From Siderastrea siderea (lineage: Eukaryota > Cnidaria > Anthozoa > Scleractinia > Rhizangiidae): a DNA stretch of 64,000 nt. The notes beneath the pieces were generated by a model. It did not search any database and was not told the origin of the DNA. It worked only from the letters and a program-made list of their open reading frames with translations. Shown one piece after another: positions 46,192 to 57,764 of this stretch (position 1 is the first letter of the stretch; each line of letters opens with the position of its first letter). The stretch lies in assembly GCA_964030785.1 (NCBI GenBank), contig OZ034967.1:57514165-57578164 (forward strand), written 5' to 3'. The position numbers and the translations under genes are program-made.

Positions 46192-46197
46192 AATAAA
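46192..46197 (+). promoter_or_regulatory. Polyadenylation signal AATAAA, accessory gene
   Basis: AATAAA starts 10 bp after the accessory stop codon. It faces the minus-strand signal of the transposase gene about 30 bp away, so the two transcripts should overlap at their 3' ends. Confidence 0.6.
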
Positions 46198-46223
46198 TTT
46201 CGAGCACTGTGACTCTTTGCTGT

Positions 46224-46229
46224 TTTATT
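46224..46229 (-). promoter_or_regulatory. Polyadenylation signal AATAAA, transposase gene
   Basis: TTTATT on the plus strand reads AATAAA on the minus strand, 155 bp after the transposase stop at 46384. Confidence 0.55.
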
Positions 46230-46383
46230 TGAATTTTTAAATGAAATAGAATAAACTTCTCATTATTGTGTTTTATTCGTGCACAAAAGAGTTTTTCTTA
46301 GAAAGGTACAAAATATGATAAAAAACTGTAAGATGTTCTTCTACATTCATTCGGTTTCCTCTTTTTCCTTGAGCGACATGAAA

Positions 46384-49300
46384 CTACAGGGAACCATAAA
46401 ACTTTGCCCAGATTTCATCCTTGAACCGAAATGTTTTTTCTACCAGGACCCTGTGAGGTGCAATCCTATCAGGTTGACGGCTAGTTTGATAGTACTGCTC
46501 AATTGATGCTTCCCGCAGAACATTCTCATTCTGAAAGGACAAAAGGGAATGCTATATTTTGTAAAAACGTTTAGTCTAGCCCTATGAAAGGACGGCGGTT
46601 TGTAGAACACAATTTCTCACATAATTTGTGTCCCAATCAATAAGTTACACAAGTCATACATGGAAAATGGACCCCATATATTTCCACCCCCTACCCACCA
46701 CACCCAACAAAAGCAGAGTACATTTTTCTCTGCCTCAAAAGTTAATTAGATTACTACTGTCCTTTAGAAGAATAAGGCATTCACTCCTGGACCTGAACTC
46801 AAATTAGCAATGACTTCTATGGTAGCCTGCAAAAACTATAACTCATCCCTGGCACATGCCACTCAATCAGTCCTCTACAGTCAAATACATTATTCATGTT
46901 GGGACTCTACACATTGAAAATACATGTGCAGTGAAGATAGCAAATCTTGAGAAATTTCAATAATAAGGATTACCCCATACCCAGTCAAGAATAGCCAACT
47001 GGATCCGCATCTGATATGTGTCTGCTCGACTGAAATGAATGCGTTTTTGCGCGTAAACAAGCATTACCATATGTAATGTCTCAATCCAATATGTATCACG
47101 GCACTGCAAAAAAAAAAATTCATATACATATAGAAGTACAGTCACATATACACACTGATATCACTTATATACATTTGAATTCGCTGCACAACATGAAAAG
47201 ATTCTTTACAAGAAAAAATACCATGGCATAATCTTCAGCATTCTTGTAGATTGTGGTGCCCTCAACTGCTTTCCTGTATGCAGCAATAGCTCTCTCTCGC
47301 TGACGAGAGGTTTCTTGCTGCAGACATATCCCTATTGGTGACATCGCGAGTCCCCGTGGCATTTAGAATGGTCACCCTGTGTTAAAAAGTAATACAAAAA
47401 TATAACAAAGTACTATAAATCATTACAAGTTCTTTTCTCTTACACTTTTAAAGTAAACAATGCAACATAATTTCATCAATTTAGGTGCATAAAATTAGAT
47501 ATACCTGGTAGTGATCTACTACACTGATTACGTAATTTTTCAACTCCTGAGGATCACCATTGCAGTTTTTCATAGCATAATAAATGTGAGTCTTAGTGCA
47601 CTTCACTGAAAACAAAAAGAAAAATCACCTCACAAAAAGTTGTACTGAAAAGACATTTGAAAATTAATCAAAGTCAAAAGGTATCAAGCAATTGGTTACC
47701 TTTGTCAGACAATTCAGAAAACCAACTTTTCTCTGCATCTCTAACAAGACCACTGGCTACTTTTTTATGGCCTTCTTTACACCTTTTCCACCTTAAATTG
47801 CATGAGAAATTATCGAAATGAAACATTAAAGCAGGATGATACATACATAACTATATTATATAACCCAAATTAGTATTGTTCTTGAACAGATAGCAAAAAC
47901 TACAATAAGTCTGGACTGACTGATGCAGTTCTACTCATACCTGGACTGTCAGATTACAGAAATTAGGAAAGTAAATTCATGTGTAAGTTTACAACAGGGA
48001 AAACTTAACTATGGAGGGAATGTACATCGCTTGTCATGAGAACTGAACATTCCGCACCCACCCCATATTGTTCCAACATGGACTGAACTCAGCGAACAAG
48101 ACAATGCAGCAAAAATACAATGTAGCAGTACCATGTGCAACATGGTTGCTCATTTTATTGCTTCAGTGATATAGTAATGTATATTGTATCTTGGAAACAA
48201 ACCATGCCAGCTGTCATAGGAGTTTTTTATTCCCTTGCCATTCAACCACTGCTTCAGTGCTGGTACATAGTCATGTGCCACCTCCCCAACACGATGACCT
48301 AAAAAAGCAATTCAACATATGATGACGAAGATTTTCAGTATACGACTTGGCGAAAATACCATCCTTGCTTGTGCTTGAGAACAAAACCATTATAGAAAGA
48401 GTTTCATTGAGATAGATAACATGAATTTATGAGGTGTAGCACCATAACAATAAGACAAGGTGAAATAAGGAATCACAAACAGATCATTGAATCTTACCAA
48501 GAGCTGTCAGGGAATCCACCACCTGTTTGGTCATTGGTACCTCCCTGGAGGCAGCTGAGGCCATGTCTTCTTTAGACCAGTTGAGGCTGTAAATGACCTT
48601 TTTGTTTCTGCAAAATAAATCAAGATATGCCTTAGACAACTTTCTAGGCAAGCATTCAAGGGCTATTCTCACTGAAAGTATACATTGGGCCTGAGAAAGA
48701 ATGGTTAACAGGCATAACAAGGACATGATTATAATAATTATTTCATGCATTCGTACGTGTGAGATAGAGCTGAAACAGTGGTGTGCTGTGCAGCACGACT
48801 GGAGTCATGTCTTGCATCTGTTATGATGACCTGAAAGAATTCATGCACCAAAAAACTTTTATTGCTGTAAGTCAAGTAGCTGTACGATGTATGTTACGCA
48901 GGTATTAGTGATCCTCTTTTGGTAAGCATGTCCAAAGGAAGGCCCATCAATATCAATAATGTTTCAATACTAACATCCCCATTCACTGCATATTGTGGAT
49001 CTTGCTGAGCCTCTCTTCGGGCTTCTTCTACCTTCTCCTCATACACAGTTTGTAGAGCATTCTTGTATCCAAGAGAAGAATACACTGCCAAGAAAGAAAA
49101 TGCCTAATTATGGTACAACTGCCAATTTCAGCGATGCCCATTCCCTCCAACAGCCCAGCCCTTGGCTGAACAACAGAGAAAAATACAAATGCCCCATAGT
49201 GGGGCAAATAACCACTGTTCCAATTGCTTTCGTTTACATAAAATTCACTATTACAAGCACAAGGGCAACGACAAAGAAAATAGGTGTATGTCTAATCTCT

Positions 49301-50265
49301 AATCAAGTCCTTCAGAAGTCTCATATAGTAAGTATACCTATCTTATCTGCAAGGATCCGATTTTCTCTCAGTAGCTAGGTGAAATTATTTGCAATAATTA
49401 TGCATTACTCACAGGCAGTAAAACATAACAAACAACAATAAATTAATTACCAGTAGAAATGTACTTCTCCTCCAAATGGCCAACGTTAGCTGCCTTACAG
49501 CTGGAAATATATTGTGTTTCCGTAAGACCAGTAGACGTAAATCCGTGTATCATCCTGAAGAAGAAAAGTGTTTGCTGGCAGGGTGTTTGTCTTTTCAAGG
49601 AGAGTGATCTCAAAAACAAAACATGTTGGACTAACATACCTCAAATTGGCAGTAAACTTTCCTGAAATGACACTGCTGGAAAACCATCGCAAAGAATGGC
49701 CAGCAACGCAGCTAAAATTTATCCGAGCAGCATGACCATGTCGCAAGCTCGAAAAGGACTGTACGTCCAAGTTGTAGCCGCAGGGAGGACATCTTCCGTT
49801 ATACTTCAACATCACAACGACAAGTTCTTGTAAGGCGTCGGTGGAAGCGATGAAATATTCTTCATCTGGCCTGCTGGCGGTGTGGACGTCATAACAACCC
49901 GTTGTGTTTTCCCCGCTCGCCAAAATGTAGGGCTCACAAACACCAGTTTGCGTCGCAGCGTCGCGCATAGGTGAAATAGATCCGAAAGATGGAACTGATG
50001 TAAACAAAGACGAATGACCATCAATTCTACTAACCATTCGATTTTGCTCGGACTCTTCGAATGAGTTCAAGAGTCGTTCCATCATTAGTACATTTCCCAT
50101 CGGCGTACGGCTGGTTATTTGTAAGGCGTTCTTGACCCGTTGAATTCGCGATTTCACCCTTTCCAGTCGGTCTTCCATCCCAGATTCAACTAGAAGCTCC
50201 AGCGTGTATCTGACTCGCGGTGCTCGCGGAGAAACTTTCGCTTTCTTAAATACAGGATCGGCCAT
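46384..50265 (-). pseudogene. Kolobok-type DDE transposase, eleven exons, frame damaged
   Basis: Minus-strand exons: 50265-49640, 49554-49451, 49084-48975, 48830-48757, 48607-48498, 48298-48203, 47791-47700, 47605-47505, 47376-47222, 47103-46981, 46530-46384. All introns are GT-AG and phases agree through exon 6. The product would be about 580 aa. Exon 1 has a helical N-terminus and a zinc-ribbon-like CPPCGYNL...CVAGH region. Likely catalytic acids are D in ITDARHD (exon 4), D in VAHDYVPALKQW (exon 6) and E in YWIETLH (exon 10). The C-terminus ends KFYGSL. Exon 7 lacks one A in a run of six, creating a stop (IKK then TAG), and exon 9 needs a second shift after RCHQ. It is either a recent pseudogene or has assembly errors. 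Confidence 0.8.
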
Positions 50266-51522
50266 AGTAAACTAGAGGGAAAATGCTATCGAATAAAACG
50301 ATCTCTATGCGATTGCGACATCGCAAAATAGTTAGATTCTAGGTGGAAGACGAACCATACAAGTGTCGCGTCTTCCGCCATGAATCGAACCATCAGCGTA
50401 AATTATCTACCGATTTGATTTTATAATCTAATGACAAACAAAATACGTGCATGTCAAAATAGGATAGACCTCAAATCATACACATTGAAGGCTCAGGAAA
50501 GCTATATCAGGGCTGAGAGGAGTCTGTGCGCCATTATGCGCTATTGCTCTCAATTGGGTAACCGTTGCGAGCGCGAATTTCAAATTTGGTGAGCAAAATT
50601 TTCGGCTTTTTACTAGGACTGACGCGGGAATACTTTGTTTCTAACTTTATTTCGCAAATATATTTATTCTAAGCTGTTTTTTAATTGAATACAATAAGTT
50701 ATCGACTCTTCTAGGATAAGTTACAGTTCCTCCACCTTCCTGTTGCTGAGACCGCCATCTTGAATAAGCAGTGGAAACAACGATTGCGTGACAAAGGGGG
50801 GGAGGAGCTATCCTTTTTATAGTCAGGGTCCTTGTTTAAAAGAATCGAGAGAAAAAATTTAATATGGCCAAGTCTGTTGAAGGCCTTTGAAACTGTGCTG
50901 TAGCTTACTGACATTATGGAAATTTTAGAAGTCCAAGAACTGCTAGAGACGATTGACCAAATTGAGCCTGTTCATTGTTTAGATCCTACGACAAGACTGC
51001 TGTAGGATGCATAACAAGTCACATAAGCCTGAGGGCAAAATTGCTTGTACAGAACTCTTGAGGGTTAAATGCCAGAATCTCGTAGTAAGGGAGTGGGCCT
51101 CATTTAATATAAAACATTGCCCTTGTGGGACAAAAAATAGTCTGAACCCACCATGGGTTTATATATCGACTGTGTTTAGTTCTGATTTATGGTTATTCAG
51201 CTGTCATTCTCACAAAGTGCAACTGATCGAGGAGGTAAGCCAAGAGGTTATAATTATAGGCAACTCTATTCCCTTATATGGGTGGATGTGGATATCATAG
51301 TGTCTTTTTACTGCATCTGCTTCTCTGAAGTACATATTTCTATTACTACAAGCACCTTTAAGTGTACCTCTTTATTAATGCAGTTCACACATACTTAACC
51401 TGTTTAGTTAAATCAGGTTATTTTAGCCACTATCTTGAATGGTTCAGAAGTAAAACATTCAGGGTACCTGTTTAGTAGTTGTATTCAACAAAAGTTTCCT
51501 TAGTTGAATAAAGATTTCACTT

Positions 51523-52185
51523 TTTATAACATAGAGGGCAAAATTACTGATTGCTGATTGGTTGAGACAGAGGGCATTTTTTCTTAATTTTCTGTCCAAC
51601 GAGGGCAAAATTACTGACTCCTGATTGACCAAGTGCCAAAAATACTTGCATTTGATTGGCTGAGCGCGAGAGCGCGCCTTTTGCATTTTGTAAGCGTCTT
51701 GAAACGAAAAGCAGAGTTTGAGTTGGATTTTGAGTTGTTCAACACAAGAATATCGTTTCAGAGTTTAAATTTAACCTAGTTGGTTGGCAAGAATGGTATG
51801 GAAATCGGGTGATAGCTCAAAGAGAAATCCCAGAAGGTGAACCTGAATGTTTTAAGGGAAACAACAAATGGTTATTTGTTTTAAAACTACCGAAAACCTT
51901 GGTTAATTCAGCGAGGGAGAGGTCGCTTCGCAACTCAGGTAAAATAAATTTAAGTCTTAAATAGTTTGAGTTTTGAGTGTGAGTTTGTCAATGAACTAGC
52001 ACTGTATTTATCTCAAAAGGTGAACATATGCATAAAAGACAGTTATTTCTTTTGTTTTGGAGGCTGAGCAGCAGTTATATAAACTGCTTGTGTGGAGAAT
52101 TGTTTATTCTGAGGGCCCGCGACTGCGGATTGTGTTTTGATGTGCATGAAAAGTTTTCAGAAAATTTTGCCCTCTGTGTTATAAA
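51523..52185. mobile_element. 663-bp TIR element carrying an exon-like ORF
   Basis: TTTATAACAYAGAGGGCAAA is found at the left and, reversed, at the right. GAGGGCAAAATTACTGA recurs twice just inside the left end. The outermost bases are the palindrome TTATAA, so the target duplication cannot be fixed. Its interior contains a 59-codon frame with splice signals. It lies between the Kolobok-type element and the IS3EU-like transposase wreck. Confidence 0.6.
51762..51938 (+). CDS. Exon-like ORF of unknown function inside a TIR element
   Basis: An acceptor TTTCAG is followed by 59 open codons and a donor GTAAAA, phase 0 in total length. The product contains GWQEWYGNRVIAQREIPEGE, CFKGNNKWLFVLKLPKTLVN and SARERSLRNSG. 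Tryptophans, glycines and charged residues are distributed as in a folded domain rather than in random AT-rich translation. I cannot name the family. It could be a captured host exon or a remnant of the element's own protein. Confidence 0.4.
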
Positions 52186-52189
52186 CAAG

Positions 52190-52283
52190 TAATCGCATTG
52201 AGTCCTCGTAGAATTAAGGATAAATTTTCACTTGTATTTTCAAAGTTTTCACAAATTTCCCTCGTCGCTACGGGACTCGGGCC

Positions 52284-52315
<32 letters not shown>

Positions 52316-52350
52316 ATTTTTCCTTAATTCTACTCGGCCTCATGCGATTA
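52190..52350. repeat. Foldback MITE, 161 bp
   Basis: TAATCGCAT at the left and ATGCGATTA at the right begin arms that pair over about 65 bp (GTAGAATTAAGG, TTTTCAAAGTTTTCACAAA and complements). The small loop contains CTCGTCGCTACGGGACTCGG. It follows almost directly on the TIR element ending at 52185. Confidence 0.8.
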
Positions 52351-52517
52351 CATATACAAATGCCATGGAAAGTTGAAAATATTACTCTTGACCTGCTTTT
52401 ACTAAACAGCCTGTCAATATAAAAAATAAAAACCAAAAAGAAACAAAACTTTAGTGCTATGAATCTTGGAATGTGTGTCAATTTATAGTTTTGTTGTTGA
52501 AGATGGCAGTGGGGCCA

Positions 52518-54022
52518 TTACAAATTCTCTGACCTTCCCTTAACTGTGATCTTTGACAACCACATCTTTAAGCATGTCTGTCTTGAAGGCAATTTTTTAT
52601 GAAGTCTGTCACTAAAACACCTAACACTTTCCCATTGGGTAGCTGAGGCTACTCTATAACCACTATCCTCTACAGTTCTGATTAGCTCATTCAGCTGAGT
52701 TTGATCCAGAGGGTTATTTGTCGCTGTTACTTCTACGTGATCATCACATTCACTGTCAATACTAACTGGACCCTCCCAATCAATACCATAGTCATCATTG
52801 ACTCTTGGTTCAAAACTGGCATTTTCAAACTGACCTTGCATCCACAACTGTAGTGGAGTCAGGTAACGTTCTGTACTTAGAGGGTGTCTTATCCAGGCAG
52901 CTACCCACTCACTTAACCTGCTTAACAAGTGTGATTGATGATGTCTAGGAAACAAAAGTGTAGACACCATAAATCACTTTCATTTATCGAGTTAGGAATT
53001 CCCATGTCTTCCATTGACATAAAAAGCCTCTTAAAAAGATCCAAAACGTCGGTGAAAACATCTCGCCACAGTCGCTCAATTCGCTGGTTGTGGACACTTC
53101 TATGAGGTGCCATTTCTTCCAACAGGTGCTGAACCTCGATCAGTTCCTCGTCTCTCAAGCATGTACCGTACTACATCAACATTCTCACCTCCTCTATCGC
53201 AACGAACACGGGAAGGTAGTCCCCACTGAGCTACAGCATCTAGAAAGCAACCCAAAACAGTTGATGCTTTGTTATTTGTGCTACAAGCTAGCTATACAGG
53301 AATTCGGGGAAATCCATCGACACAAGCATGAACCACAAAACACCACCTAATAAGTTTATGATTCCCACCAAAATGCCATAACGCTAACGGACGAGACAAA
53401 GAATAAACACGCCGATGAATGGCTCTGCAGCTACGAACAGATACACCAACTGGGTCAACTCTTTGTAAGGCCGACTGTCTCAACCGTTCTCTCGGCACTT
53501 TCACATTTCGCGATACCAGGTACCCAGCCAGACTCTTTGAGCCACAGTTGGGATGAAAGGTCTTAATTTCCATGACTACACTGTCTAACTCCTCGTCTGT
53601 TATGGTACTAAATGACCTTGCAGAAATGCCGTATTCTGCAAGACGTCGTTCCTCGTGGTTTGGTCCTCGTGGTTACATGAAGTAATTCGAAAATTTGTGG
53701 AACAGCAAAACGCAGGTCAATCAGTGATCGTAACTGAACCTCGTTAATGTCATAAGAAGGGCGTCCTGGTATATTGGTAATGATTCGAGGAGTTCTCGCC
53801 GAAGTTGAGCTGGCATTCTCAATGATCGATTCTTTTCGCAGAAGAAATGTCTCGGTAAACATCGTCCGGCAACCTCGTTACAGAATCCAAACAATTAACA
53901 CCATAAACAATTTGATCAATGGTCTCAGGCGCTTCTTGTACGTCTGAAACTGCGGTAGGGTTTCTTAATCTGCAGCAGATACTTTCTATTTCTCTTCGAA
54001 GGCCTTCCACAGGGTCGACCAT
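52518..54022 (-). pseudogene. IS3EU-type DDE transposase, decayed
   Basis: The minus strand from ATG at 54022 reads MVDPVEGLRREIESICCRL, then in shifted frames [114 protein letters not shown] and IRHPLSTERYLTPLQLWMQG. This is the N-terminal helix-turn-helix plus integrase-like catalytic domain of a family widespread in cnidarians and fish. D2 (RCDRGGEN) and E (NQRIERLW) are kept. D1, normally in WH(I/L)DGNHK, is glycine here. Stops and at least three shifts make it inactive. It lies in the expected position beside the right terminal repeat. Confidence 0.75.
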
Positions 54023-54119
54023 TTTGAATTTGTCCCCGGTGGAGAGAAGGCCCTGGGACTGAGACTGAGCCCAGCCTTCCCCGGTTAAGTCAGTTGACAC
54101 TTGTGACCAGACCTCTGAA

Positions 54120-54600
54120 TAATAGACGCACCATTTACGAAAAACGAGGCACCATTTTAGAAAACTGAGGCACCGCGAAAAGAAAACAAGGCACCATTTT
54201 TAAAAAAGAAAAGGCACATTTTAAAAAAATTGTGGCTGCATTTACGTATTTAAAGGCACCATATATATGAAAAAGGGCACCATTTTGTCAAAGGAAAGTC
54301 ACCATTCACAATAATTAGGGCACCATTAACAAAACTAAGGGCACCATTTACAAAGCTAAGGGCACCATTTATAAAAAAAATAGGGCACCATTTAAAAAAC
54401 TAAGGGCACCATTTATAAAAGTTAGGGCACCATTTGCAAAAATTAGGGCACCATTTATAAAAAGTAGGGCACCATTTACAAAACTAAGGGCACCATTTAT
54501 AAAAATTATTGCACCATTTATAAAAGTTAGGACACCATTTAGAAAACTAAGGGCACCATTTATATAAATTAAAGCACTATTTACTAAAAATTAAAGGGGC
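54120..54600. repeat. Right minisatellite array in the IS3EU-like TIR
   Basis: Over twenty units of 20-21 bp with the core AGGGCACCATTTA are present. They are the reverse complement of the left array unit. Units are more diverged at the inner edge (GGCACCATTTT, AAGGCACATTT) and more regular toward the element end, mirroring the left array. Confidence 0.95.
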
Positions 54601-54634
54601 TGAATTTTGGCGGTAACGGCACCTCATACAATAC

Positions 54635-55783
54635 CGGAACCTTCAAGTTAGCAATTGTGTAAATTTGAGTGCTTGTGTCTAGAAGATATATCGTAGCCTA
54701 TGATTTTCTTATTTTGTCGACATTTGCGTGACTTTCTGCGAGTTGCCGTTATGGAAAATTTGCATACCGGGGATCGTGCAAGCAGAAGAAATTTTGATTG
54801 GCTGTTTTGTTGAAGGTCAATAAATCAAAAAAGTGGGCGATAGACGTTCCGTAGAAGAATTGTATCAGGCTCTATTCTTCGTTTCGCCCGTCCCGCCTGA
54901 ATGTTTCACCGAGCGAATCGAAAATAGAGCCTGATCGCAGGTTAGCTGGATTGTTTGTACAAAGTTTGAGCGGAAAGATCAGCACGACTATCAAATCAAA
55001 TCAATATATGTTATTTGCCGGCCGGGAGGTCCGTATAGGGAAAAACTGTGCCCGAGGTCTTGAATACGGCCCGAGGCCTAAAGTGCTCGTCTTCCCCGCT
55101 TTCGTTTTGTTGTTGAATTTCGTTGTAGTCTTCATCTGGATAATAAAATTCATTTTCATCGTGTCCACTGTCGTCTGAATCATTTTCTATATCTTACGTG
55201 TATAATACATAACTTTTTTGTTCACCCGCTAATGGTTTTTGTGCAATTATTGTTTCCAATTTGGCACTTTAATGGTGTCGGTGACCAAAGTAAAAAATTT
55301 CGCAAAACCGGTCCGGATAGGAAAAAACTGGACCGGCGGAACGCGCGTCAACAGCCAATCAAATTCAAGGATTCCGGATTCCGGACCGGAAAAATGCTTA
55401 ACAAAAAAATAAAAACAATTATCACCTCCAATACGAAGACAAAAACGCAGTAGCTCCACGTAAGATTCGTTTCACAGTTTTATAGACACAAAAAACGGTT
55501 ATCATTTTTCAGGTTACAAAAAACGCAGAAATTTACTCGTTCCCCGCTTCCTTTTGAGTTTCTCCCTTTGTTACACAATTCTAGCTGTCACGAAAGCCAA
55601 TAAAAAGTGCCGAAAACGAACTTATGACAGTCTTATGAAAGTGTCGGTGACTCGCCATTGAACTTTGTGTCATGACGTTTGTACGTGACAAAACACCACT
55701 TGTTTACACAAAACAGTAACCTGATCTCACGCTTAATCAACATAACACGTTCTTTACACGTGAAACGACCCACACTAAGCATT
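54635..55783. other. Intron spacer, no gene recognised
   Basis: It contains the inverted relative of the 41700 repeat (54840-54955) and two GTCCG(G/T)ATAGGAAAAA-type words near 55030 and 55312 that look like pieces of one repeat family. No coding signal was supported. Confidence 0.35.
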
Positions 55784-56586
55784 AGGGACTTTAAGATACG
55801 GTGACTACGGACTACGGACTACGGACGGGAGGCGCTTTAGGACTGGGACGAGACATATGTGTTCTGTTGTCCCCACCGTCGCAAGCTCACTACGGTGCGT
55901 AGTGGAAGGATTTCACGTAGTGCAGCGTGGTGTAGTACGAGGAACTGAAGATGGTATGAAAAAGTAGTCTAAAGTTCGAAAATTGAGGTGTTCTTGAACT
56001 GTAACGCTTGAACTACAAACTAATACGCATTTGGAACAATTTCAAGTCCTTATGAACTCAGAACAGCGAAAAATGTACGGCTTACTTTGTTTACTGATTT
56101 TGACCGCCGCGTTGTTTTCCAGAATGAAATTAAATTTGATGCTTTAAATATAGCTTGTAATATCAACTCTTCTCTTTGCTCTTTCTAGACACAAATGGCT
56201 TCCGTTTAAGTTGAGAAGTAATTAATTTAGTAAAATATGTCAAATTTGCTTCTGAAGTAGTTTTGCAAGCGAAGTAATTTGAAAAGCGAGCCCTGAAAAT
56301 TTGATTAAGCTTCCACGCGAACCTCACGTGCAATTACATTTTGAATTGCAGTGCGACGATTACAAGTCAAAACCAGAGCATCTCGAATCTTTTTAAAGGA
56401 GATTTTGTGTCTGTTTAGTGTAGAGTTGACCTTCGCTCTTCGTTCGTAGTCTGTTGTCTGTAGTCTGCGGTCTTAACTTCGCATTTTCGCGCCGCTCGTT
56501 GTGTACTCGGCCCAGTGTTTCAGCCAAAGAAAAACGCGCGTCCAACCGTAGTTCGTAGTCCGTAGTCACCGTATCTTAAAGTCCCT
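55784..56586. mobile_element. 803-bp TIR element with ATT flanks
   Basis: AGGGACTTTAAGATACGGTG at the left is matched by the complement at the right end, followed inward by repeated GGACTACG words (several copies, both arms). ATT lies outside both ends (55781-55783 and 56587-56589), giving a possible 3-bp duplication. No ORF was found. The superfamily is not clear. Confidence 0.7.
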
Positions 56587-56919
56587 ATTATCAAATGACT
56601 GCCTGGCCGTGCGATAAAATCCCCCCCCCCACCCCCCGGAGCTATTAAAGCAAAATTTGGCCTTGACTTGATCACATGTACTCCACGTGATAAAATTCAC
56701 GTTGTTAACCACACAGGCAAACCACCCCATTATTATTCTCGAATTCGCTCATTTAAAATTCCAAGGATTCCTTCGCCCATTACCACCTCTCTACATAACA
56801 AAACATCCCTTAATATTATTTCCACCCAATTTTGCATCTTACTCTCACATCGAAACAAAATTTATTCTCTGAACACAACCTCTGATTTTTATGTGGCTTA
56901 AGCGAAGCTGAGACCACTA

Positions 56920-57479
56920 CAGTGTGGCACCAATATTTTTGCGGGAGTTTAATTTTGCGAATGGCGATTTTTTTGTGTGTTTTGCGGGACTAATTTTTGC
57001 GATTGGGGAAACTGTTTATTCTTCCTTGGAATTATTTTTTGCGATTTTCCGGAAGCCGCCTTCTATTTGGAATTATAACATTCTCGTTTTCTGAGTATAA
57101 ACAATCGAATGCAGGTGAACAACATGCAGGCGTATAACACGTTAAATCAGTTAATCAATGGAGTACCTTCAGACGATCCTTTTCTTTAAAGCTTTTAACA
57201 GCTTAATACTTGTAACGTACCGACTGCAATTTCATCGTTTTATTTCTGAATGTTTTGCTTCTAATTTCGTTTTATTTTTGAATGAAAGAGACGGTTTAAG
57301 TAAATGGGTACCAACATAATATTACATCACATGCAAAAGGCGCTCTTTGTATATAAATTTCGACAATGGAGTAAATTTGTGCGGGAATTGTTTTTTTTCG
57401 CAAGAACCTTTTTTGCGGATCGTGAAAAAACCGCGAAAATCCCAAAAATTTCAATTCGGAAAAAATTAGTGCCACACGG
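56920..57479. mobile_element. 560-bp TIR element (GTGTGGCAC ends)
   Basis: CAGTGTGGCACCAATATTTT at the left pairs with AAAATTAGTGCCACACGG at the right. Shared inner words in opposite orientation include GCGGGA, TTTTGCG and CGCAAAA. No clear target duplication was found. It resembles hAT MITEs in its CAGTG start. Confidence 0.6.
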
Positions 57480-57764
57480 CATGTCAGCACATGCGATGTT
57501 GAAAGCTTGCTACGTGACTAGTCACGCAAGACTTACACAAGTCACACAATGGCATGATCTTTTCTAATAAGGCACCCTTATTACTCGATTTTAGCCGTGT
57601 GTTCCAAAATGTAAGTCCGTGTGAAATAATCTGGAAAATGAAACAGAACTTATTTATATATTTGTCTCGATACGGGAGTTGCCACGTTCGTCAAGCATGA
57701 TGTCACGCAAGAAGAAGACATACGTGACTTTCAAGATCGGCTATTCTCTTCTGGTTTAAACAGT

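Larger units (their letters stand above)
44532..50835. mobile_element. 6.3-kb Kolobok-type transposon with two genes, TTAA TSD
   Basis: TTAA at 44528-44531 and 50836-50839 flank inverted ends. The left reads AGAGGGACCCTGACTATAAA and the right, reversed, reads ACAAGGACCCTGACTATAAA. Inside are a plus-strand spliced accessory gene (44743-46182) and a minus-strand eleven-exon DDE transposase gene (46384-50265), arranged convergently. TTAA duplication plus this transposase type points to Kolobok. It is inserted within the IS3EU-like element, so it is the younger of the two. Confidence 0.85.
42588..54628. mobile_element. 12-kb IS3EU-like transposon with minisatellite TIRs, 6-bp TSD
   Basis: CAATAC at 42582-42587 is repeated at 54629-54634. 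The first 60 bp (TATGAGGCGCCGTTACCGCC...) match the reversed right end at all but about two positions. The inverted repeats continue through minisatellite arrays and further inner sequence (CTCAGTCTCAGTC, GGCCTTCTC), about 860 bp on the left and 600 bp on the right. A 6-bp duplication and TAT...ATA termini fit the IS3EU superfamily, and the minus-strand transposase wreck at 52518-54022 is of the matching DDE type. Subtracting the nested insertions leaves an original element of roughly 4 kb. Confidence 0.8.

Noticed and set aside
42588..54628. Polinton/Maverick, which also makes 6-bp duplications
   Set aside because: No polymerase B, ATPase, protease or capsid-like ORF is present, the ends begin TAT rather than AG, and the transposase wreck is of a different DDE family.
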